Shown in pieces: positions 9,214 to 18,043 of a stretch of 64,000 bases of DNA; position 1 is the first letter of the stretch; each line of letters starts with the position of its first letter. Under the pieces are notes generated by a model. The model was not told where the DNA came from. It made no database searches and was given only the letters and a program-made list of their open reading frames with translations. Origin of the DNA: Robiginitalea aurantiaca (GTDB lineage: Bacteria > Bacteroidota > Bacteroidia > Flavobacteriales > Flavobacteriaceae); the NCBI RefSeq assembly GCF_030380815.1, contig NZ_JAUDUY010000001.1, positions 496,001 to 560,000 on the forward strand, given 5' to 3'. A program made the translations under genes and the position numbers.

Positions 9214-10137
9214 TTAATTCAAGCTGATAAACCAGGCCAGTATGAAGTTGTCGGTATCTGCACCTATGTTTTCGAGGGCTTCTGTGTGTACGTAGGTCAG
9301 CTTCAGGCCCTGCCTTTTTGCGATTAAGAAACTATAGGAGGCAGAAACCAATAAATTGGATCGGAAATCCCCGGCAGCTTGTCCATTGATAATGGATTCG
9401 CCCCCGAAACCATATCCCGCACTAAGCGACAGCCAGGCACCCTTTTTAAATTGTTTTACCAAATGGGACTGAAGTGTATATGTAGGCCGCTGCCTGCGCT
9501 CTGAATTATTAAAAAAATCAGGGTTCCGTGTGTACATAAAAACAGAACCTGTTAATTCAAATGACCATTCGCCCCAGGTATGTATCATTCCGGCCTGGGG
9601 TCTGAATACAAATCGATTACCGCCGAGGTTTATCAATTTATCTTCAAAGTATTCCCCTATCGGGACCGATACCGCCAGAGATACGCCAAAACTGGTATAC
9701 ACCGTATTTTCAAGTCGGAATTTTTGTATTTCAGCGGCGTTACCTGCTGGAGGCCCCGTTAAGATCAGCGAAGCTCTGATTCTCGGGTCTGCAAATCCCG
9801 TTCGGCTTACTGCGGCGGGATCCCCGCTTAATAAACCAGTCCAATCTGCGGTGCTAAAAGGGACCAGTAGGCTGACAGTTCCCAATTTGTTGGCAATTTT
9901 AATGGGCTGTACAAATTTGGCGACCACAGAATGGGCCCTGACTTTAACATCTTCAATTTCTAATAGCGGATCAAAGAACACATCTCCCGAGCTGTAGGAA
10001 TACCCAGCCCCCAGTACATGAGTGCCCAGGGGGATCGGGGTCCAGCGCCTGGGTTCCAAATCCTGGGAACAGGCATTTTGATACATTAGAAATACGATGG
10101 TAAGTAAGAGGAAGGGCTTTGCAATTTCCAATTTCAT
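9214..10137 (-). CDS. Outer-membrane MetA-pathway-type beta-barrel protein
   Basis: About 307 residues from the ATG at 10137 (an in-frame ATG at 10164 is also possible); this start gives a normal signal peptide ending near NACSQ. The mature part is made of alternating hydrophobic strands (WTPIPLGTHVLGAGYSY, AHSVVAKFVQPIKI, NRFVFRPQAGMIHTWGEWSFELTGSVFMYT) ending in an aromatic-type barrel terminus. The pattern, with VSVPIGEYFEDKLINLGGNR in the middle, fits the Phenol_MetA_deg / putative transporter family of outer-membrane proteins. Role probably uptake or structural in the outer membrane; substrate unknown. Convergent with the TPR gene. Confidence 0.8.
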   Translation of the reverse strand: MKLEIAKPFLLLTIVFLMYQNACSQDLEPRRWTPIPLGTHVLGAGYSYSSGDVFFDPLLEIEDVKVRAHSVVAKFVQPIKIANKLGTVSLLVPFSTADWTGLLSGDPAAVSRTGFADPRIRASLILTGPPAGNAAEIQKFRLENTVYTSFGVSLAVSVPIGEYFEDKLINLGGNRFVFRPQAGMIHTWGEWSFELTGSVFMYTRNPDFFNNSERRQRPTYTLQSHLVKQFKKGAWLSLSAGYGFGGESIINGQAAGDFRSNLLVSASYSFLIAKRQGLKLTYVHTEALENIGADTDNFILAWFISLN

Positions 10138-10443
10138 TTGGCAAAGCGGTAAGCAATGGGTCATACAAAAATTGTATTGGGTTGGCTATTGATCCGGTTA
10201 CTGTTTCACAGGTATCAAAATCTTTAAAGCCATTATTTCTTATGCTATTCTTAATTCAAGGTACATCTTTTTCTGGATTCGGACCATGTTCAAAGCTGTG
10301 GGATGGTTTATAGGGCTGTTTGGGTTGAACGTATGTCTTTATTTTACCTCACTTCGTCGTAATTTCTTACAGCCCGTGTGGTAATTCACTAATTTGTAAT
10401 TACCTTTCATTTGATATTAAGGTTTATTGAGCAATAAGAAATC
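10138..10443 (+). other. Intergenic stretch, no gene seen
   Basis: About 300 bases between divergently placed genes. No credible coding frame, RNA gene or terminator hairpin was found; it presumably contains the promoters of the barrel protein and of the small membrane protein. Confidence 0.35.
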
Positions 10444-10740
10444 TTGGTTTTGATTAGTACTAAAAAGCAATTTATTGGTATTCTGATCCTGGTTATAGCC
10501 GGTTTTGGCATTGGAATATATCTGCAGGATCTGAAACATCGCGAGAGTACAGAAGCGGCGTGGCAGGCAAATCGAGCCAATCTGGAAAGGTTCGAGAGAA
10601 TTCGCTCCCATACCTCTGAGATGGACGGAACAAACTGGCAGACCATGCGCGACAGTATCGGGCAGGAATTGGATAGTTTTATGATCCTTCGATTCAGAAA
10701 AGAAATGGAACGCCTCAATCGACAAAAGGCGGGAAGTTAA
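10444..10740 (+). CDS. Small membrane protein with coiled-coil tail, unknown
   Basis: 98 residues: one membrane helix at about 10-27 (FIGILILVIAGFGIGIYL) followed by a charged helical tail (ANLERFERIRSH, EMERLNRQK). An in-frame TAA at 10435 leaves only TTG codons (10444 or 10450) as starts, which lowers confidence. Two overlapping antisense frames have low-complexity composition and were judged to be shadows. No family recognised. Confidence 0.5.
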   Translation: MVLISTKKQFIGILILVIAGFGIGIYLQDLKHRESTEAAWQANRANLERFERIRSHTSEMDGTNWQTMRDSIGQELDSFMILRFRKEMERLNRQKAGS

Positions 10741-10964
10741 TCCACTCTACATAACTGTAAATGGTGTTTACAGACGTTCGGAATTTGCGTTAATTCCCGA
10801 AAGGTTCAAAGCGAGACCATTGAAGATTTTACCATGGATAGGCCTGTTCGCAGCGTAAAAATACCTGCGTGTCAATCGCCTGGCAGGCCGCCTGCAGGAA
10901 ACCTGAGCCCGAACCGGGCTGTGAAGTAGCTTCAATTTCAGTGTCATAACTCCGGGAAGACCCT

Positions 10965-11180
10965 TTAAAAAAGTTCTTCCATTGCCTCCATCCACTCAGG
11001 GACGTCGAAATTGGAAGTCTTCAGGAAAATGAAAAGCCCTTCAACAGCAATTGTGTAGGTCAGCGCAACCGCATTGATTTCCATGGTGGTAATCAAACTG
11101 AAAAGAGCCTCGTGGAGATTGGCGCTCAATCCATAAATTTTGATTGCCGGGAACAAGATGTGACTTACCTTGTTAAACAT
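10965..11180 (-). CDS. Small hypothetical protein
   Basis: 71 residues from a clear ATG, with a mildly hydrophobic middle (LHEALFSLITTMEINAVALTYTIAVEGLFIFL) and an acidic end (VPEWMEAMEELF). Composition is that of a real, possibly membrane-associated small protein. No family recognised and no operon partner: about 650 bases separate it from nrdB and about 220 from the small membrane protein. Confidence 0.5.
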   Translation of the reverse strand: MFNKVSHILFPAIKIYGLSANLHEALFSLITTMEINAVALTYTIAVEGLFIFLKTSNFDVPEWMEAMEELF

Positions 11181-11832
11181 GATTCAGATTGTTTTTTGAT
11201 TGATGATTGATGTCACTTTAATAGACGACCAACTTTGGCGGATGTTTCAGTTCTTAGCAACAGTTTAACATTCTGAGTCCTGACTTTAAAGAAATTTTAA
11301 AATTTGATTCCTGAATAATACTGCTTTTGGAAAGTAGAAATTGCGGTGTAAATGTTTCGAATAACCTTTTATTTCAGGGATTTCGGTCATAACTAACGCC
11401 TGTCTTACCACCGAATTGATCGTCCTGGGGAGATCGCCCTTAGTTTTTTAAGGAGATCGTTATGAAATTGACATTTTTGGACACGTCTCGATGACGAAAT
11501 TGAAAGGTTTATGTCAGATTATTGTTAAGAAACTCCATTTCAAAGCCCGATAATTTAAGATTTTATCAACCTGTAACCACTTGTTATCAGTGGTTTTCGC
11601 CCTGCATTTAAAGTAGAATTTGAATCGTTAATAAAACTGTTGAATAGTTCTTAGGAAGGGTTGCAATTTTTACTGAACAAAATTTGAACTTTACACTGAA
11701 GATTAGCACATCCCATCTTTCATTTAGATTTCCTAATTGCATTCACATGTAGATCGGAAATTTTTTTGCGCTGTTTTTTAGAAAGCACATTTTGTATAAG
11801 TAACTGAAAATCAATTTATTAAAGCTTAAACG
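11181..11832 (+). other. Long intergenic region upstream of nrdB
   Basis: About 650 AT-rich bases without a convincing coding frame, lying between a minus-strand small gene and nrdB. It should hold the RNR promoter and possibly regulatory RNA structure, but no consensus NrdR box pair or riboswitch was recognised by eye. A weak promoter-like pair (TTTG at 11765-11768, ACATTTTG at 11787-11794, 18 bases apart) is the only candidate seen. Confidence 0.35.
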
Positions 11833-13107
11833 ATGCAGATTACCCAAGTTATCAAACGCGATTACAGTACAAGCCCATTCGTGCTTGAAAAAATCACGAA
11901 CGCCATCGAAAAGGCGATGGAGGCAGTCGGGAATGGTTCCCGAAAAGATGCCGAAATCATTTCCATGCAAGTGTATGAGAGCCTGTTGTTGAGGAAGGAA
12001 GAAGATCCTGACTACACTCCGACGGTTGAACAGGTTCAGGACATTGTGGAGGACAAACTGATGGGTAGTACGTTCCACGATGTGGCTAAGGCTTACATTA
12101 TCTACAGAAATGAACAAACGCGCAAACGCAAGTCAGACGTTTTTGAGAAACGCATCAATCTCAAGCCGTATGAATACCCGCATTTGTACCAATACGTCGA
12201 CGCCATTCGCCACTCGTACTGGATTCACACCGAATTTAATTTCACCAGCGATATCCAGGATTTCAAAACCCGGCTCAGCGATGTGGAACGCAGTGCTATC
12301 AAAAACACCTTACTGGCCATTTCTCAGATTGAGGTTGCCGTAAAGACCTTTTGGGGCGATATCTACCACCGCATGCCAAAACCGGAAATCGGGGCTGTGG
12401 GGGCAACTTTTGCCGAGAGTGAAGTCAGGCACCACGATGCGTATTCCCACCTGCTCGAAATCCTTGGGCTAAACCACGAATTCAATACGCTGAAGAAAAA
12501 GCCGGTAATCATGAAGCGGGTCCACTATCTTGAGACGGCCCTTAAAAATGCAAAGAGCGAAGAAAAACAGGATTACGCGGAATCTATCCTCCTCTTCTCC
12601 CTGTTTATAGAACACGTGTCGCTCTTTTCCCAGTTCCTGATCATCATGGCTTTTAACAAGCACCGGAACATGCTTAAAGGGATTTCAAATGCCGTTGAGG
12701 CCACATCCAAGGAAGAGCAGATTCACGGCGATTTTGGCATTGATCTGATCAAGATCTTCCAGGATGAGAATCCGGAATGGTTCAGCGATGACTACAAGCA
12801 GATGATCCGGGAAGTTTGCGAAGATGCCTACGAGGCAGAGAGCAAGGTGGTCGAATGGATTTTCGAGGCCGGTGAGCTCGAATTCCTCCCAAAAGCCGTC
12901 ATCGAAGAGTTTATCAAAAACCGTTTCAACCAATCCCTGGAGAGTATCGGTATTGATAAGGTATTCGAAGTCGACGAGAATCTACTACAGGAAACTGAGT
13001 GGTTCGACGATGAAATCATAGGTACCAAGCACGGAGATTTCTTCGTGAAGCGATCCATCAACTATAGCAAGAGAACACAAAGTATAACCAGCGAAGACTT
13101 ATTTTAA
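11833..13107 (+). CDS. nrdB: Class I ribonucleotide reductase beta subunit with N-terminal ATP-cone
   Basis: 424 residues, longer than a normal NrdB (~325-375) because residues 1-95 are an ATP-cone: VIKRDYSTSPFVLEKITNAIEKAM and the YTPTVEQVQDIVEDKLM segment. The ferritin-like radical subunit follows. Probable metal ligands: Glu167, Glu197 and His200 in ExxHxxxY (Tyr204), Glu260 in LFIEH, Glu295 and His298 in EEQIH. This is the layout described for Leeuwenhoekiella blandensis NrdB, a class Id (dimanganese) enzyme whose overall activity is regulated by dATP through a cone on the beta subunit. The tyrosine position is kept, as far as this alignment by eye shows. It lies 2 bases before nrdA, which lacks the cone. 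Makes deoxyribonucleotides with NrdA in the cytoplasm. Confidence 0.95.
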   Translation: MQITQVIKRDYSTSPFVLEKITNAIEKAMEAVGNGSRKDAEIISMQVYESLLLRKEEDPDYTPTVEQVQDIVEDKLMGSTFHDVAKAYIIYRNEQTRKRKSDVFEKRINLKPYEYPHLYQYVDAIRHSYWIHTEFNFTSDIQDFKTRLSDVERSAIKNTLLAISQIEVAVKTFWGDIYHRMPKPEIGAVGATFAESEVRHHDAYSHLLEILGLNHEFNTLKKKPVIMKRVHYLETALKNAKSEEKQDYAESILLFSLFIEHVSLFSQFLIIMAFNKHRNMLKGISNAVEATSKEEQIHGDFGIDLIKIFQDENPEWFSDDYKQMIREVCEDAYEAESKVVEWIFEAGELEFLPKAVIEEFIKNRFNQSLESIGIDKVFEVDENLLQETEWFDDEIIGTKHGDFFVKRSINYSKRTQSITSEDLF

Positions 13108-13109
13108 CT

Positions 13110-14906
13110 ATGAGCGAGAACACTCAATCCAACGTATCTGAAGACTTAAAGAAAACGAAAACCCCCGTGGTTGAAGAATTAATCCACGCTCGAAAGGAAT
13201 CCCTGCAGGAGGTTCGGAATTCCGAGGAACCTGCTTTTAATTGGCTGACAGATCACAGCCGTCAATTTCTGGCCTCCGGGTACTTGCCGGAAGGTGTATC
13301 GGCAGAAACGCGTATTCGGGAGATTGCAGACCGGGCTGAGGAAATTTTACAGATCCCCGGTTTTTCGGATAAATTTTACAAGTACATGGGTGAGGGGTAT
13401 TTTTCCCTGGCCTCACCGGTCTGGTCTAATTTTGGAAAACGCCGCGGCCTTCCTATCAGTTGTTTTGGATCGCACATTGATGACGATATGGGTAACATCC
13501 TGTACACCCAGTCCGAGGTGGGGATGATGTCCAAACTCGGAGGGGGGACTTCCGGATATTTTGGAAAGATCCGCCATCGCGGGGCACCCGTAAAAAACAA
13601 CGGATACGCTTCAGGAGCTGTGCATATCATGCAGCTTTTTGACAAAATGGTGGATGTGGTAAGCCAGGGTTCTGTTCGCAGGGGTCGTTTCTCGCCATAT
13701 TTGCCAATAGAGCACCCGGACATTCACGAATTTTTGGAAATCGGGACTGAAGGAAACAGCATTCAGCAACTGACACACGGGGTAACCGTGGGTGATGAGT
13801 GGATGCAGGAAATGATTGACGGGGATACCGATAAGCGTTCGATCTGGGCGAAAGTCCTCCAACGTCGGGGTGAAATGGGATACCCATATATCTTTTTCCG
13901 GGATCATGCCAATAATGGAGCCCCGGAAGTCTACCAGGAAAAAAATCATGAGATTTACGCCAGTAACCTGTGTACAGAGATCATGCTTCCTTCCAACGAA
14001 AAATGGTCTTTCGTATGTGTCCTTTCATCCATAAACCTGCTGTATTACGACAAATGGAAGAATACAGATGCTGTTGAGACTATGGTGTGCTTCCTGGATG
14101 CTGTTTTGAGCGAGTTCATTGAGAAGCTTGAGAGCTACAGGGATTCAGAAGATCTGGAAGATCGCCAGACCTTCCTGTTTATGGAGCGGGCGTATAACTT
14201 TTCCAAAGAGAACCGGGCATTGGGCCTTGGAGCTCTGGGATGGCACTCTCTGTTGCAGTCCAAAAGATTTTCTTTTGACAGCCAGGAGGCATATGACCTG
14301 AACAGTGAAGTTTTCCGTACCATTAAAGAGCGTTCGTACAAGGCCTCAAAAGACCTGGCAGAACTTCTTGGAGAACCGGCGGTACTTAAAGGATACGGAA
14401 GAAGGAATGCTACGCTCAATGCGATAGCCCCGACCACTTCGTCTGCGTTTATCCTTGGACAGGTATCCCAGGGAATTGAGCCGATCTGGTCCAACATCTA
14501 TGTCAAGGACATTGCAAAGATCAAAACGACGATTAAGAATCCATTCCTGATGGATCTGCTGGAGGAAAAGGGAAGGAATACGACTGAAGTCTGGAGAAGT
14601 ATCCGAGATCAGGACGGATCTGTTCAACATCTCGATTTTCTGACTCAGGAGGAAAAAGATGTATTCCGTACCTATGCCGAAATCGATCAGCTGGCTATTA
14701 TTTATCAGGCTGCCAACCGTCAGAACCATATCGACCAGGGACAGTCGGTCAATATTCTTGTACACCCCGATACTCCGGTCAAAGAGATCAATAAAATTCA
14801 TGTGTCTGCATGGAAACTCGGTCTGAAATCGCTGTACTATCAACACAGTATGAATGCCGCACAGAAATTTCGGCAGAAGAAAGACTGCGTGAGTTGCGAA
14901 GCTTAA
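13110..14906 (+). CDS. nrdA: Class I ribonucleotide reductase alpha subunit, without ATP-cone
   Basis: 598 residues, short for NrdA (E. coli ~760) because the N-terminal ATP-cone is missing. Active-site features: Cys118 in LPISCFGS and Cys303 in WSFVCVLS as the redox pair, the catalytic Asn286-x-Cys288-x-Glu290 in ASNLCTEIM, a two-tyrosine radical relay SLYYQHS near the C-terminus, and a C-terminal CVSC pair (Cys593, Cys596) for re-reduction. The specificity-site loop region around residues 150-200 (GGTSGYFGKIRHRG, QGSVRRGRF) is intact. It is cotranscribed with nrdB and followed by a strong terminator. Reduces ribonucleoside diphosphates. Confidence 0.96.
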   Translation: MSENTQSNVSEDLKKTKTPVVEELIHARKESLQEVRNSEEPAFNWLTDHSRQFLASGYLPEGVSAETRIREIADRAEEILQIPGFSDKFYKYMGEGYFSLASPVWSNFGKRRGLPISCFGSHIDDDMGNILYTQSEVGMMSKLGGGTSGYFGKIRHRGAPVKNNGYASGAVHIMQLFDKMVDVVSQGSVRRGRFSPYLPIEHPDIHEFLEIGTEGNSIQQLTHGVTVGDEWMQEMIDGDTDKRSIWAKVLQRRGEMGYPYIFFRDHANNGAPEVYQEKNHEIYASNLCTEIMLPSNEKWSFVCVLSSINLLYYDKWKNTDAVETMVCFLDAVLSEFIEKLESYRDSEDLEDRQTFLFMERAYNFSKENRALGLGALGWHSLLQSKRFSFDSQEAYDLNSEVFRTIKERSYKASKDLAELLGEPAVLKGYGRRNATLNAIAPTTSSAFILGQVSQGIEPIWSNIYVKDIAKIKTTIKNPFLMDLLEEKGRNTTEVWRSIRDQDGSVQHLDFLTQEEKDVFRTYAEIDQLAIIYQAANRQNHIDQGQSVNILVHPDTPVKEINKIHVSAWKLGLKSLYYQHSMNAAQKFRQKKDCVSCEA

Positions 14907-14922
14907 TGTTTTAAGTGTTTTG

Positions 14923-14959
14923 AAAAAAAACCGGATCTGTTGAGGTCCGGTTTTTTCTT
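14923..14959 (+). terminator. Rho-independent terminator of nrdBA
   Basis: Perfect inverted repeat: A-run plus ACCGGA, a 10-base loop region, then TCCGGT followed by a T-run. It begins 17 bases after the nrdA stop codon. The A-run on the left arm pairs with the T tract, so it could also work for the other strand, but no minus-strand gene ends here. Confidence 0.9.
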
Positions 14960-15053
14960 TTTAAGTGCCTGATGCAGCTAAAGAGTTTGATCAGGGGTTA
15001 TTATCTTACGTTATCAGTACATTCATACAAATTCAACCACACGTCAGAATCAA

Positions 15054-15677
15054 ATGTACAGAACAGGAATCCCAAATGTACAAACCCTCGAAATCCGATG
15101 GTTTTTTGAGGAGGATCGCCCAGGTTTAAAGGCCATATTCCAGGGACTGCAACCTGAGCAATACGCTGTGGAATCCAGAACGGATACTTACCTGCTCCTG
15201 CCCGGCAGGGAAGATTTGGGAATAAAATTACGCCAGGGGCGATTGGAGATCAAATTCCGAAGCAAAGGTTCAGAAACAGGGGCGATTTCTGGAATACACG
15301 GGAATATAGAATGCTGGGAAAAGCTCGGATTTGAACTGGGGCAGGAAAGGATGTTCCCTCATTTACCAGAACATTCCGAAGCCTCATGGATATCCGTAGC
15401 CAAAAAGCGATGGGTAACTATGGCGGGAGTAACGGATGGCGAAATACACTATGAACCCCCAGGTTCGCCACGCGCGGAGTCGGTACAGGTGGAATATACA
15501 CAACTTGGCCTGGAGGGAAGGCAGTGGTTTACTTTGGGCTTTGAGTGGCCCAGGAGGCAGCCTTTGAGCCTCCCGGAGCCTCTTTTGCGAAAATGGGTAA
15601 TGCCAGAAGGATTTACAGAAGAGATTTCCATGGGATACCCGGCTTTTCTCAACGGGATTTTGAATGGACCTTATTGA
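15054..15677 (+). CDS. Hypothetical protein, possibly CYTH-like
   Basis: 207 residues, soluble, no signal peptide. Alternating hydrophobic/charged strands (TLEIRWFF, YLLLPGREDLGIKLRQGRLEIKFRSKG, VQVEYTQLGLEGRQWFTLGFEW) suggest an antiparallel beta-tunnel fold like the CYTH (triphosphate-tunnel) superfamily, but the ExExK signature is absent at the start, so this is only a guess. It stands alone between the nrd terminator and small DUF6747-like genes. Confidence 0.65.
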   Translation: MYRTGIPNVQTLEIRWFFEEDRPGLKAIFQGLQPEQYAVESRTDTYLLLPGREDLGIKLRQGRLEIKFRSKGSETGAISGIHGNIECWEKLGFELGQERMFPHLPEHSEASWISVAKKRWVTMAGVTDGEIHYEPPGSPRAESVQVEYTQLGLEGRQWFTLGFEWPRRQPLSLPEPLLRKWVMPEGFTEEISMGYPAFLNGILNGPY

Positions 15678-15893
15678 TATCCGGGTCAAAATAAGGATGT
15701 CTTGGGGTTGTTGGGCGGGGGAACTACCCGTTTACCGATTGAAAGGAAACTCCTACACCCCTATGTTTTGAAGGACTTCATCGACGAAATGCACGGTCCT
15801 GGTCAACTGGCCTGTAATCCAGGTTACTCATCGACTTCCCAGGTGTGATTTTGGGGTTCGCCATAGTTTTGGGGTGAATCCAAATCAAAAATC

Positions 15894-16064
15894 ATGAATA
15901 CGTTATCGCTTATAAAAGAAATTTACATCAATGCGTTCCGGAACATAAGCAACTATATTGTAAAGCGCTATTTCAAAGTCTTTGCCATATTCAGTTTTAT
16001 CATGTTCCTGATCGTCTTGTACGCATTTATATACCGTGTATACACTGGGTTTCCTTTTCAATAA
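15894..16064 (+). CDS. Small DUF6747-like membrane protein
   Basis: 56 residues: MNTLSLIKEIYINAFRNI, then one membrane helix at about 28-46 (VFAIFSFIMFLIVLYAFIYR) and a short tail TGFPFQ. The same pattern (EIYxxAFRN, LIVLYAF, TGF) recurs in the gene at 17749, so the two are paralogues. The layout matches the small flavobacterial DUF6747-type family as I remember it; function unknown. A terminator follows 60 bases after the stop. Confidence 0.72.
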   Translation: MNTLSLIKEIYINAFRNISNYIVKRYFKVFAIFSFIMFLIVLYAFIYRVYTGFPFQ

Positions 16065-16123
16065 TGGATAAAGGAGTGAAGATTCACTTCAAAACCTAAC
16101 ATAAAGTGCAACAGTAAATCTGC

Positions 16124-16155
16124 AGGGATGGCCTTTTTGGTTATCCCTTTTTTTA
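16124..16155 (+). terminator. Rho-independent terminator
   Basis: AGGGATGGCC, a T-rich loop, then GGTTATCCCT and a seven-base T-run. It ends the transcript of the small DUF6747-like gene at 15894. Confidence 0.75.
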
Positions 16156-16340
16156 TTTCCAATACGCTCTCTCACCATACCACAGGACGCCAAATGCAAA
16201 AGCTGTCATTCTCGAAGGGTCATCCAAAGACCTGTTCTGGAACAGATTGACTTGGTTGGTTTCCGGGATTTACATACATTGGGAGAAGGAAACAACAGGT
16301 CTTCGCAAAACCATGCGATGATCGTCCAACAAATGCTGAT

Positions 16341-16874
16341 ATGAAAAATATAATTGGAATTGCCCTGGTGGCTATGCTATTACTCGGATGTAAAAATGAA
16401 GAACAGGCGAACTTTGAAGCTGAAAAGAAAGCCATAGAAATGCAACGGGCAGAAAAAGAAGCCCTTGCAGCCATTGAAGAGGCTAATAAATTGGTCCCCC
16501 TACTTACGCGACAGGGAAAGTTCAAGGAAGCTGGTAATTACTTTGCTGAAGATGTCGTACAATTGATTTCTGGCCAACCCCCCATAATAGGACGAGATGC
16601 CTGGGTTCAGGCCCAAAAGGATGCTGCGGAGCTCGGGGACTGGAATCTGGAACTGGAAATTCTCGATTTTCAATTTTTGGGTGACCACGCCGTAGAGCGG
16701 GGCAGGGGAGTCCAAACTTTTGAAGCGAATTCGCAAAGCCCGATACCTTCCATGCAGTTGGTGGGGGATTACCTGGTGTTCTGGAAAAAGTACCCTGAGG
16801 GCTGGAAAATACAGTACGATTACGTGGTTGTCCAGGCTCCTGAACAGGAAACTGCCGAAAGCGAATTGCCTTAA
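16341..16874 (+). CDS. Lipoprotein with NTF2/DUF4440-like domain
   Basis: 177 residues: lipoprotein signal (IIGIALVAMLLLG, Cys17), a ~30-residue charged helix (EAEKKAIEMQRAEKEALAAIEEAN), then an NTF2/SnoaL-like domain recognisable by KFKEAGNYFAEDVVQLISGQPPIIGRDAW and the closing strand GDYLVFWKKYPEGWKIQYDYV. Such domains (DUF4440 type) usually bind a small ligand or oligomerise; none is predictable here. It lies just before a methyltransferase gene (24 bases to its ATG), probably cotranscribed. Confidence 0.78.
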   Translation: MKNIIGIALVAMLLLGCKNEEQANFEAEKKAIEMQRAEKEALAAIEEANKLVPLLTRQGKFKEAGNYFAEDVVQLISGQPPIIGRDAWVQAQKDAAELGDWNLELEILDFQFLGDHAVERGRGVQTFEANSQSPIPSMQLVGDYLVFWKKYPEGWKIQYDYVVVQAPEQETAESELP

Positions 16875-16898
16875 ATCCACGGCCATACCAATGTGTAT

Positions 16899-17519
16899 AT
16901 GAATAAGCAGGAGCGCAAGCGGCACTGGGAGGAGATTTACAACACCAAGCCGCTGGAGACAGTTAGTTGGTACCAGCCGGTACCCGAGGTTTCACTGGAA
17001 CTATTTTCCATTTTGCAAATTTCAAGGGAGGCCCCTGTGATCGATGTGGGGGGAGGTGATAGTCTGCTTGCAGATCATTTACTGGATCTTGGGTATACGG
17101 ATATTACCGTGCTCGATATTTCGGGCGCGGCCATAGATCGCGCTAAAAAGCGTTTGGGGGAACGGGCTCAGAGGATTCACTGGATTGAGGCTGATGCCAC
17201 CTCGTTTATCCCGGAACGCCCATATGCCTTGTGGCACGACCGGGCAGTTTTTCATTTTCTCACAGAGCCCGAACAGCGGACTGCCTATATCCGGAATGCG
17301 GTATCCGGAATTCAGGACGAAGGGCATCTGGTTGTCGGGACCTTCTCGGATCAAGGCCCTTTAAAATGCAGTGGACTGGAAGTGCAACGGTATTCCATTG
17401 CTGAATTGCAGCATCAAATGAGTCCTTTCTTTAAACCGTTGCGGTGTTTGAATGTGGGGCACAGCACACCTTCGGGGTCGGTACAGGATTTCACCTTTTG
17501 CGCCTTTGCCAGGTCCTGA
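16899..17519 (+). CDS. Class I SAM-dependent methyltransferase
   Basis: 206 residues from the ATG at 16899 (a GTG at 16893 also fits). HWEEIYNTKPLETVSWYQ is the typical start of small methyltransferases; motif I is VIDVGGGDSLLADHLLDLG, the acidic end of strand 2 is TVLDISGAAI, and motif IV is WHDRAVFHFL, where a DRAVFHF pattern recurs in related proteins. Substrate is unknown; the family includes thiopurine- and tellurite-type enzymes. Probably cotranscribed with the upstream lipoprotein gene. Confidence 0.85.
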   Translation: MNKQERKRHWEEIYNTKPLETVSWYQPVPEVSLELFSILQISREAPVIDVGGGDSLLADHLLDLGYTDITVLDISGAAIDRAKKRLGERAQRIHWIEADATSFIPERPYALWHDRAVFHFLTEPEQRTAYIRNAVSGIQDEGHLVVGTFSDQGPLKCSGLEVQRYSIAELQHQMSPFFKPLRCLNVGHSTPSGSVQDFTFCAFARS

Positions 17520-17748
17520 TTAACCTTACTCAGGCTGAGCTCCCTTTTCGATAAGCAATTTTGAAAGTGGCATAAGTGCCGGTATGGTTTCGGGATAATA
17601 CAGCTGCCGGTAAGCGGACATGCTTTTTGTGCGGAATCCGGTCTAATATGCTGTCATTCAACTGATATTACCTGAATTTGATCCAAAATAAAGGGCGATT
17701 CCCAGCCCTGGCATGCCTTCTGCACATCTGTATATTAAAGCAGATGTT

Positions 17749-17919
17749 ATGAAAACAATATACATACTTAGAGAAATTTATTCGGAGGCTTTCCGGAATT
17801 TGGGGAATTACCTGATCAGACATTCTTTGAAGCTGTTTGCCTGGTTTAGTTTTACCCTCATACTTATCGTTTTGTATGCGTTCTTTTTCAGAATGCTGAC
17901 TGGTTTTGCGTTTGTGTAG
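17749..17919 (+). CDS. Small DUF6747-like membrane protein
   Basis: 56 residues from the ATG at 17749 (an in-frame ATG at 17713 gives an unconvincing 12-residue extension). Same plan as the gene at 15894: EIYSEAFRNLGNYLIR, membrane helix with LILIVLYAFFFR, tail LTGFAFV. The two genes flank the lipoprotein-methyltransferase pair. Function unknown. Confidence 0.72.
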   Translation: MKTIYILREIYSEAFRNLGNYLIRHSLKLFAWFSFTLILIVLYAFFFRMLTGFAFV

Positions 17920-18043
17920 CAATACCCTCCTTTTCAGGGGCCTGCCTTCACAAGGTCAAATTTTAACAAAACAGAATAAGGAATAAATCCAAAAAAAAGG
18001 AAATAATCCATAAATTAGCATCCCTTGTTTTTTTAAACCTGAG

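Noticed and set aside
9971-10168. Extra minus-strand frame at the barrel protein start
   Set aside because: Overlaps the signal peptide region of a better frame and has no conserved features.
10407-10725. Two ~100-codon frames antisense to the small membrane protein
   Set aside because: Antisense shadows with improbable composition; the plus strand has a normal membrane helix and coiled tail.
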